Of a DNA stretch of 64,000 nt, positions 55,440 through 64,000 are shown one piece after another. The notes below the pieces were generated by a model, which made no database searches, was not told the DNA's origin, and worked only from the letters and a program-made list of their open reading frames with translations. The position numbers and the translations under genes are program-made. This DNA comes from Guillardia theta CCMP2712 (taxonomy: Eukaryota > Cryptophyceae > Pyrenomonadales > Geminigeraceae). How positions within the stretch are numbered: position 1 is the first letter of the stretch; each line of letters opens with the position of its first letter. The stretch covers positions 14,165 through 78,164 of the forward strand of contig NW_005434511.1 of assembly GCF_000315625.1 (NCBI RefSeq), written 5' to 3'.

Positions 55440-56795
55440 GTCTTGAGCACTGTTCAAGTACATCTTTCAATTTGCTGCGCCGCCGCACAATCCAGAAATT
55501 TGCCCCGTGCTTATTCGCTCAGCTCATGCAAAGGATGGTGTTTCTGGCTGCAAACGAGCGTCATGGCAGCCTGGATCGCGCCGGAACGCATTCCTTGCGG
55601 AAGGGTATCCGACCTAAGGTGAAGATAGGTACTTCCGACGTTGGCAGGGGAGACGCGGGATCACTACATGCTGGGTGATCAGGTGGAGACTTGAGTCAGT
55701 CTGCTGGCAGGATTCTTGCTGGAAACGATACCGGGTCTGCTGACTTTGCGGTGCTTCCACCACACTTCACATCGGAAGGGCTGGCACAAATAGAAGTCAT
55801 AGGCTGGGAGAGATTCATATCAGGTTACAGCAGTTTCCCAGCGGGATTTCAAAAGTGTGTGCGTTTCTTCCTTGCCAGCATCATATACCACCTTCCTACT
55901 CTACATGAATGGTTTCCATACAGCAACGACGATATATGGGGACTGCCAATGTTTGGAATCTTCGGACAACGCAGTATGGCAAGCCGATGTTACTGCGACA
56001 GCTTGTCATCGTCACTGCACACAAATGCAACCATTGCGGCATGACGGCTAGCTGGATTCCGACACAGACTGAAATATTGACAGGAATGAAAGAGATGAGT
56101 CAGCTAGTGCGAGAAGCTATCAGGGAAGAGATGAAGGTGTTCGGGGAGATGTTGGATCAGAAGCTGAAAGTATTAGAGGAAACGATGGTTCACAAAATTG
56201 ATGATCTCAAGATTCTAATCACTCGAGAGATACGTACATCATTCGTTGCTGCATCCTTGAGTGATGTTGGTAGTCGGGGCGATGCTACATCTGCAACCTT
56301 GAACAAGTGGCAAATGTAGAGCAACAGGTGCAGTCCGCCGTGAACGAAGCGATCAGGCCTTTGCAGTTGGCACTGAATGGTGCAGGCAATGCTGGGATGG
56401 CACTTGCGGCTGGTCAAGGTATGGCAGTTGCCTTAGATGCAGCATGTGATGGCAGTGAGTCCCAGCATGGTGAAGAAGTGGTCAGGGAGGGAACACCGGG
56501 AAGGAATGCTGTGCTGGTGTCGTCAGAAGTACAGGCAGGCCATGCCAACGAGGAGGTACAAGTTGGAGGGGACTACTTTCAATGGGAAGGATTGGGGCCT
56601 GGCATCCATATGGTCCCGTTTTGCTTTAGGTTTCCATTGCGGTGTAGAGTTCGAAATGTGTTCATGTGGTGGAACTTGGGTCAAGATGTGATCGTAGATG
56701 GACAGGTGCAAAGGATTCGTCCCTTGAAGCACCTCAGTAGCGTTCCTTCCTCCAGAGACCTTGCAGGTGATAGCAACACAACCAAGAATTTCTAA
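55440..56795 (+). mobile_element. Decayed tyrosine-recombinase (Crypton-like) element
   Basis: Three frames together spell the pattern of the eukaryotic tyrosine recombinases common in algal and oomycete genomes. FAQLMQRMVFLAANERHG is followed by GTHSLRKG, the HxxR catalytic box. TRDHYMLGDQ follows with the expected catalytic Tyr, then GRILAGND and FAVLPPHFTSEG, and a recombinase-specific tail (SWIPTQTEILTGMKEM, a coiled coil, then GIHMVPFCFRFPLRCRV). Frameshifts and stops separate the blocks, and the region between THSLRKG and TRDHYM is shorter than expected, so it should be inactive. No target-site duplication or terminal repeat could be fixed. Confidence 0.7.
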
Positions 56796-58104
56796 AAAAC
56801 ATGTATTGTGATGACTATGATTGAGAACATATGTCGAGAGCAAAGGTACGCCGCTACCAGGCGAAGAGATCATGTGAGTCTGATCCTCCATTCTTCTACC
56901 CTGTCTCATCACCTGAGCTGATGATCATCAGCTGCTGCCTTTGTCATCTTCAACAACTCTGCATTCATGTTCGTCGTTCCCTCGTGATTCACTTGTTATC
57001 TCATCCTAGTCTCTCTTCCTGTCCTGTCGTCCTTCTCTCTTCAGGTATGAAGACAACCTCTCTTCAATTATGAAGGTCACAGCTGACAGATGTTGACGTG
57101 GCTTGGCAGTTCTGTATGGGATTTGATATGGGAAGTGTGAGGAAAGGCGGGAGGCAAGAGCGACGGAGAAAGGATAAGAAGGAGCAGGAATTTAAAAGGA
57201 GAGAACAAACACTGGGATAAGAGGAGGAGATAAAGGAATGAAAAAGGAGAGAACAAACACTGGGATGAGAGGAGGAGAGAAGGAGGGAGACGAAGACAAC
57301 ACCAAGACAAAGACAACGAGGAAGGGAAGAGGAAGAGGAGAGGAAGAGGAGAGGGGAGGAGAGAGAAGGACTGCCATGAGTAGTGGGTAGATCGGCAAAG
57401 ATGTTTTCAGAGAAGACCAGGTACAAATTTATTATCATACTGTACATGATTTGTACCTAATTGATCAAAATGTCATTATTGTAGTACTGGAAGTTGTACT
57501 GGAAAATATATTCTATAAATTTATTACATCCGGGCCTCCGGGACCCGGAGCCCGAACCGATGGCCCGGACACTGAATCGGAATCGCGGTGGAAATATGAG
57601 CGGGGATGAGGGCTGGTTCCAGAAATAGACGATGGCACGGCGAGGGGCGGGGGTAGGGGAGGGATGCAGACGAGCGTGTGAAGAGACAGAGATGGTTGAG
57701 ATGGATCGATGCAGGAGGTAGGTAGGTAGGGAGGAGGAGCATCGGATGCCTAGAGGAATGGCGGTCGGCACCTTGAGGGACCGTGGGGGGACAAAGGGGA
57801 GGGAGGGATGTAAAACGGTACAGGGAAGTTTGGGATGAAAGAGAGAAGTGGACGATGACGATGACAGAGAAGATAATCGAGATTTGTTGATGGAGATAGA
57901 GTCTGTGCTGGATCTGACGTGTCCCCCAGACAGGCAACCATGTCTTGGTCAGGGACGAAAAACGGAGGTCGACTGCGTGCAGTTGTATCGCTGTCGGTGC
58001 TTCTCATGGTTGCCATAATCGCTGTGGCCTCCATGCGGTAACAGCGACAGCATGCTCTCTGCCTGTCATGAGGATGACGCTGGTGCAGGAGAGATGGCTC
58101 GATC
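56796..58104. other. Intergenic with tandem purine repeat and GC islet
   Basis: 57194-57290 holds two copies of an about 50-bp purine unit (GGAGAGAACAAACACTGGGA). 57528-57560 is GC-rich (CGGGCCTCCGGGACCCGG). (AGGT)n at 57717-57730. No gene is seen. Confidence 0.5.
57194..57290. repeat. About 50-bp tandem duplication, purine-rich
   Basis: The string GGAGAGAACAAACACTGGGA appears twice, about 51 bp apart, with similar flanks (GAGGAGGAGA). Confidence 0.85.
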
Positions 58105-59744
58105 ATGGAAGTAGAGTTAGTCTCGCTGGACCCGCAATGCCGGGCTGCGTTGCAAGAGGCGGCTAACGCATTGGGGTGGTCCTCGTTGGAGGATTATGAG
58201 CAGAACTTGATCTCTCAGGGCAAGCCCGTCAAGTGCGGAGATCGAGTTGTGAAGCTGAAGGACACGACCCAACCCAAGAAGTCTGAAGACGTGATCCAGT
58301 GGCTGTTTGGTAATCTGTTCGACGACCACCATCGTGCTGTCAAGAAGGGGGAGAAGGTTGAGCGAACGGCGGTAAAGAATGCTGAGGTGCATGCAACTGT
58401 TGCTCAGACACGTCCGCATGCTGGAGCGATCGCAGGAGGAGAGAAGCAAGTCCACTCAGACAAGAGCTCGCTGAAGGAGGCAACTGGCCAGGGGCAGGAC
58501 AAGGCAGCTAGTGCAGTAGAGGAGCACGTGCAGAAAGTTCGTATCGCTTCCGCCCCTCAAACAACCCAGAAAGTTGCTGCTCGTCCTGTTGCTGAGCAAC
58601 CTGCTAGCACACAGGTTGCGAAGCAGCTGAAACCGCTGTCATGGCCTGCTGTTGGTTCTACCCTCCCTGAGAGATCAGCCAAGGTCAGCGGGCAGGGTCA
58701 GGAAAGTTTGGCGTCTAATGCAGAGGGAAAGTCTGCGAGCCAGAAGCTGAGTGTGATGACTTTGAATAAGTTGGAGAAGAAGGCGAAGGTGAGATGTTGA
58801 TGAAACAAGTGATTGTTGGGTGATAGTAATGATGATGAAGCGGTGATGATGATGATGGAGATGATGATGATGATGATGATGAATGATATGATGATGGGAG
58901 TGTAAGTGATGATTTCTATGATGGAGGTAGAGATTACCAAACTTGGTGAACGCGGTTTCTGATGTCGCTGTTTTCATCAATTTGCTAACATCTGTTCTGT
59001 TCTGCCACATGTCCAACATCCAACTCTCTCCACCATGCTGAATCTTCCTCCACCTTCAATTCCCCGTCCTCGCCAATTTTTGCTCACTTTTCTATTTTTT
59101 AGAAGCTAGGCTATCTCCTGGTACCCAAGTCGCTGGAGCGGGAGGCGAAGAATCTAGGATACGATCTGGTACCTGAAGCACCAGCTGCCAAACAGGAGGA
59201 GGAGAAGTATGTGCTGGAAAGCAGCGTGGACAAGACGTCCCAACTTGCTCAGATTCCAATGAAGAGATCAGAGCTTGTCAAGGAGAAGAAGGAGGGAGCT
59301 GAGAAGAAGAGCGAGGAGGAGGAGAATGGGAAGGGAGACGAGTTGCTGGGAGGGAGCAAAGTGAGGCTGGAGGAGGAGGCGAAGTTGGAGTCAGAGCTGA
59401 AGGAGCACTTCAAGGAGAAGGAGGAGAGGAAGAAGAAGATGCTGAAGGAGGAGGCACAGCAGAAGAAGAGGCGGGAAGAGGAGGCTGCGATGAGGGCAGT
59501 CAGGCGATACGGAAGCATGCTAACGTTCCCTGATGAAACAAGAGCCAAGTTCCTCAAACTCGTTGAGAGGCCTGCGGAGCAGGTGAAGGATGAGGAGGTG
59601 AGAAATCAAGTTTACTTGTGCGCCTGGGGGATACTCGTTTGATTGGACTGGCCCTCATGAGTTTTGTGGTTATGATGATGATGGACATGATGATAACGAC
59701 GACGACAATACATCGATGACGATGACGACGACGACGACGACGAC

Positions 59745-59777
<33 letters not shown>

Positions 59778-60255
59778 AAAGTTGTGGTGTTGAATGGACT
59801 AAGGGAGGGATGAATTTTGCAGAAGGAGTCACGATCTTTGCAGACATCCATGATTAGGAAGAAAGCTTTCAAGACAGCGGTGAAGCAACTCAACGACTAC
59901 AACATCTTGGAGTTCAAAGAAGATGAGGTGAACGACATTGAGTCCACACATGCTGTTGTAAGCTGTTTCTTATCGTATCTTGTCTCAGTTGCATCATTCT
60001 GCCGGCAGCAAGGCCAGTGACAAAACAATCGCGGAAACCAATGAAGGGAAGACGAAAGTTGTAAACAAGCAGACAAGCTTGAAGCAACGGGTGATGGTGC
60101 AAACAGAGAACAAGAGCAAAGTTGGAGAAAAAGACAAAGTCTTCACGGCCGTGAAGGCAACAGATGTGAAACCAACTCCTCAAAGTGCGAAGACGGTCAT
60201 TGCACCAAGAACAGCAAAGCTGCAATGGGATGGGAAAGGAATCCCTCATTTTTGA
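58105..60255 (+). CDS. Lys/Glu-rich orphan protein, about 508 residues
   Basis: Exons 58105-58788, 59103-59597, 59823-59927 and 60013-60255, all phase 0. The N-terminal 75 residues look globular (AALQEAANALGWSSLEDYEQ, EDVIQWLFGNLFDD). Then comes a long disordered Gln/Ala/Lys-rich stretch, KLGYLLVPKSLEREAKNLGY, a Glu/Lys coiled coil (KEHFKEKEERKKKMLKE), a conserved-looking segment (RRYGSMLTFPDETRAKFL) and a basic tail ending WDGKGIPHF. Introns carry ATG/ACG trinucleotide repeats. The gene is not recognised. Structural or nucleic-acid-binding roles are possible but unsupported. Confidence 0.7.
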
Positions 60256-60780
60256 AGCACCGATGATTGAGATGTAACTTTCTTTATTCTTTGATGGTTG
60301 GGTGTTTTCCGATCTCAACCAAGATTTTCTTCTCTTCCATCGTCTTCGTCTCCATCAAAATGTTTGTTTTGAATGTAAATATACAGTGTGGTAATCGCTC
60401 CCCAGCTCGTCTTGCGTGTTCATCCTTATCTACACATGATCTCCATTGCATCTATCTCCTTTGCCGACGATTGCACGAGGAGTTGGACGAAAATTCGCGC
60501 AAGAGCAGAAAGTTTGTCCTGTTGTGATGTCAACAAGGTTGTCACCTGGACCTCTGAGAGAGTTTCTGATCGATTGAAACCTCCTCCTCCTCTTGCTCTC
60601 GTTCTCCTTCTCTGGTCCTGGTCCTGCTCGTTCTCGTTCTCGTCCCTGCTATCATCATCTTCGTCTACAGTACACTTTCCCCCTTCCCCTCCTCCTCCTC
60701 TTCCTCTTCCTCCTCGTCCTCGTCCTACCTCGTCTTCTCACAGGCTGTTGGCATACTCTTGCTCCATCGCCAGAACTTCA
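60256..60780. other. Intergenic between convergent genes
   Basis: Pyrimidine-rich (TCTCGTTCTCG, CCTCCTC) from about 60575. Probably two 3' UTRs. Nothing else recognised. Confidence 0.5.
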
Positions 60781-62070
60781 TCAGGCTCCATCTCCTGATT
60801 GCGCGTCAGCGATGGGGAGACAGGGAGCAGGCGCGACTTCGTAGCGGAGAGTTTTCTCGTTGAACTTGAAGGGGACGCAACCTAGCGATCCGTCGAAACG
60901 ATTCTTGCGAATGTCCAAGTACTGATGATGATGAGAAGCGAAGAGGAGGAGGAGGAGGGAGGAGGAGGAGGAGGGAGAGGGAGGAAGGCGGAGGAGGGAG
61001 CAGGCGGAGGAGGAGAGGCGAAAATTCAGCTTGTGATCACGTTTCTGCTACAATGAAAAAGAAGTACCTTGATGGCTCCGTTGGTTTGTAAGATAATCAC
61101 ATTGTCGCTTTCTTGCGTTGCCTTGGCAGTCCCGAAGATCTGAAAGAAGACAGCAAGTGATGTTAAGCTATCTCCAGCATCATCTTCATCTTCATTGTCA
61201 TCATCTCCATCATCATCATCACCGAGGAGAGGGTAAGCAGCTGGCTCTCGTCGTCCTTGCGTGGATGAATCACCTGCGAAATGTCATATTCAAACATCTG
61301 AAACATCAGAACATTCAAACACTCCGTTGCAACAAAGACAATTCAAATTGACAGATAACAATGAAAGATTGAGGATGTTGTGAAAATTTACATTTACAAT
61401 CATCAGCATGAAGCTCAACAACCGATCTCACTTCCTTACCAGCGAGATGTGAACATTGAAATCTGTTGCAAACAAGCGAAGTTTGTGAATGGCCTGCAAC
61501 ATCCAGAAATTCATTCCTCCCCCACGTTGAGACTATTTTCTGTTAAACCCACCTGATCTAGAATCTTGAACGTGTCACTTTCGCGATAGGCTCCCGATGT
61601 CATGAACTGCAAATTGAATCACAAAAAGATGAGAAATATGGTGCAGCGAGTTACTTGTAAGTTGTCGAGGACGACATGTTTGACATCTTTGGAGTAGACT
61701 GCAAATTCCATCGCGTCGAGAACCTAGAAGAAACGAGAAGATTCATGTCATTGAGATGATGATCAGGTTGAGCAAGGGAGTACTCGACAACACAGCAGAG
61801 TAGAAACAAACACTACAACTTACATCATCGATCAATTGTTGCAATTCACATCATCATCCATCGAACACTACAACTTACATCATCAATATCAGTTGTGCCA
61901 TAATACGACAAGAACCACAACGGCAGCTGTGAAAATGCATCCGCCGCATCGTTGAATTCGCGATCAGAGCAACCCTGATATATTCATCAATCAGTTTCAT
62001 TCGCAATCATTCAAAGCCCATCCAATCTTGTTCAATCTCCCTACAAAACTTCTACTGCTAGCTCCTCCTC

Positions 62071-62129
<59 letters not shown>

Positions 62130-64000
62130 GTCTCTCTCTCTCAATCTTTCTCCTACCTTCTGCCTTCGTCCCCTCCCACATCTTCTTTCTGCCTTCTCCC
62201 CCTCATGACTCTCCTCATCTTCTCCTCCGGTCTCCTCATCTCACCCGCAGCGACTTCTTCGAATGCTGCTGCAGCATCTTTGCGCCGAGACGAGCATTCT
62301 TGATCTCAAAACTTCCCCACAGGGTGTGAACTCCTTGTTCACAGAGGTCGATGCTCAACTGAGACAGCATCGTCGTCTTGCCCTGTGAGAACGAAACAAG
62401 TCAAGGTTCAAGGTGGGATGTTGAGGATTGGGGTGAGATGTGACAAAGATGAGAAAGACGTAAGGTATGAGATAAGAGATAAACAATTTTGACATGTATA
62501 ATACACTTCATCATTCGCTTTGAGACGGATGTATCATATCACACAGTGCAGATGTTTGAATCATGCACATGAGAACGAGAAATCGACCAGACAACTTCAC
62601 CTGCCCTGTCCTTCCCGTGACTATAGTGAATTCTCCCGGCCGATGGCCCTGCAAGTCGTCCAAGTCAAAAATAGATCTCACATCAAAAAGCACAAAACGA
62701 TCACGTTTCCAACATTCATCCTCGAAATCAATAATTCTTCACTTCCTCTCATCTAAAGTCTCTGCACGTTGTACCTTGAGGATCTTGGTCAAGGTTGGCA
62801 GTGCTGATCCGAAAGAAATCCCAGAGATGGAGTTGTAACTCGTGAGCTGTTCTTGTATCTCCCTCCTGATGTCCTCGAACCGCAGTATGTGATCATGGGG
62901 AACAATCTGTGCTTTGGACAGGATTGTCGAGATTTCGTATTTCCTCTCCTCCTCTTGAAATCTTCGTTTCGTGCTTGCTATCTCCATCTCTGCCATCTTG
63001 TATTCCTCACTCTCAGCTGATCTCGACTCCATGATTCCTAACAGCCTCCTCTCCATCTCTCCTATCTGTAACTTGTGCTCCCTTTGCAAGCTCCGCAGCA
63101 ACTGAAGCGCATCGTTGGCATCCTTTGGACCACTGTTACCACCATCTCTACACCAGACGACTTTGCAGCGATGACGGCCGAGTTTCTTCAGACACATCCT
63201 GGCTCCTTCTCTTCCAGGAACATCGTCGTCCATCCACAGGTATATCTTGGGACTTGTTCAGTGCATGCAAGGCAAAAACAATTCGTGCTCACTGTTTGAA
63301 AACGCTCCAGCATCGCAATCAGCTCCACGGGAAGAGAACTTGCTCCGTTGGGCAAAGACAAACTCGGTAAACCCGTTTCCTGTTGTTCACACGTTATCCA
63401 GTGCGTTAAAAGTTCAGCCCATCTAGAACAAACTGACAACGTTCGGACAGCCATCGATCAAGGGAATTCATCATCCAACATGCATCAGACACGCATCATT
63501 CGCTCTCTTTCGATGTCATCACATGTCAACCTGATACACTGTCATCGCATCGATCTCCCCTTCAGTCAGAACAATCTCAGTTGTATCCTCGGACACCGTA
63601 GTCCACCTTCACAACAAGTCACAAACGACAATGAGACAATGACTTTCTGCAGTCCCCCTCCATCATCACCCGAAGAATCCCCATATGTTTCCCGATGGAT
63701 CAAGCTTCATGCACTTCTTGTCTTCAATGGCTCGAACTTTCACCCGAACCAACTCTGACTCGGTCGGTGAAAACCAGGGAAACGTTACCGACATTAAGTT
63801 CCTTCCGTTGAACCTGTTCATCATAGCGCACAAGTCAGCAAGCCCCGGAAAGACATCGAGAGAGCATAACACGCTGAGCATGAGGAGGAGAAGCATCTCA
63901 CCGATAGATCGCAACACCAACACAAAACTTCTCCAGGGTCTTGAGAGTCAGGCATCGTTTCTCCGTCAACCACGCGATAGCAGGCAGGCAGTTTGGAAGG
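60781..64000 (-). CDS. TWNK: Twinkle-type organellar primase/replicative helicase (partial, 5' end beyond the window)
   Basis: Exons: 63902-64000+, 63670-63813, 63531-63606, 63293-63379, 62775-63245, 62601-62648, 62245-62382, 61879-61974, 61655-61723, 61553-61606, 61440-61493, 61223-61273, 61068-61139, 60781-60921. TOPRIM part: [14 protein letters not shown] (catalytic Glu), [31 protein letters not shown] and KDAND. RecA-like helicase: [16 protein letters not shown] + [13 protein letters not shown] across an intron (Walker A GRTGQGKTT), [20 protein letters not shown] (Walker B), [25 protein letters not shown] and [11 protein letters not shown]. This is the T7 gp4-like family that unwinds mitochondrial or plastid DNA. 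The TOPRIM residues look intact, so priming activity, as in plant Twinkle, is plausible. The targeting peptide lies outside the window. Confidence 0.92.
62070..62143. repeat. (CT)n dinucleotide repeat in intron
   Basis: Continuous TC/CT repeat with two GTCTCT interruptions, inside a Twinkle intron. Confidence 0.95.

Noticed and set aside
59554-59893. His/Ser-rich minus-strand ORFs
   Set aside because: Derived from an ATG/ACG trinucleotide array inside an intron of the plus-strand gene.

Overview
This is eukaryotic nuclear DNA, most likely from a unicellular alga; a cryptophyte such as Guillardia is my best guess but is not proven. The evidence is gene style: dense, alternating-strand genes, many short GT-AG introns (often 32-60 nt) that restore frame exactly when removed, GC-rich third codon positions, intergenic (TCC)n, (GAG)n and (ATC)n tracts, RWP-RK proteins, a Twinkle-type primase/helicase and a DCAF12 homologue. 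There are two assembly gaps (12650-12749 and 51728-51916). Exon coordinates come from hand splicing: donor and acceptor dinucleotides plus frame continuity. No transcript data were available.

Layout. 1-8.8 kb (-): giant leucine-rich-repeat protein with two N-terminal IQ motifs, open at the left edge. 9.6-14.8 kb (+): gene of about 24 exons, family unrecognised. 15.4-16.2 kb (-): small secreted Cys-rich protein. 17.5-21.5 kb (-): single-exon 1316-residue membrane protein. 22.3-24.1 kb (-): two tandem RWP-RK genes. 24.1-28.3 kb: repeat-rich, gene-poor. 28.3-31.2 kb (+): RING plus armadillo-repeat protein. 31.4-32.1 kb (+): small orphan. 32.6-33.4 kb (-): PDZ protein. 34.6-36.4 kb (+): fibronectin-III plus nucleoredoxin-like thioredoxin fusion. 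36.6-38.4 kb (-): secreted or membrane coiled-coil protein. 39.2-45.3 kb (+): NACHT-WD40 protein of the TEP1/NWD1 type with an altered P-loop.

45.7-49.8 kb: two divergently oriented membrane-protein paralogues forming a mosaic inverted duplication. 50.1-51.4 kb (-): DCAF12. 51.9-52.2 kb (+): end of a gene cut by a gap. 52.8-55.2 kb: second, younger palindrome carrying one intact and one broken copy of an orphan gene. 55.4-56.8 kb: decayed tyrosine-recombinase element (Crypton-like). 58.1-60.3 kb (+): Lys/Glu-rich orphan. 60.8-64.0 kb (-): Twinkle-like mitochondrial or plastid primase/helicase, open at the right edge.

The genes do not form one pathway. Recurrent themes are protein-interaction scaffolds (LRR, ARM, WD40, PDZ, FN3), inverted duplications with signs of gene conversion, and several single-base frame breaks, mostly in or beside homopolymers, that look like consensus errors rather than biology.
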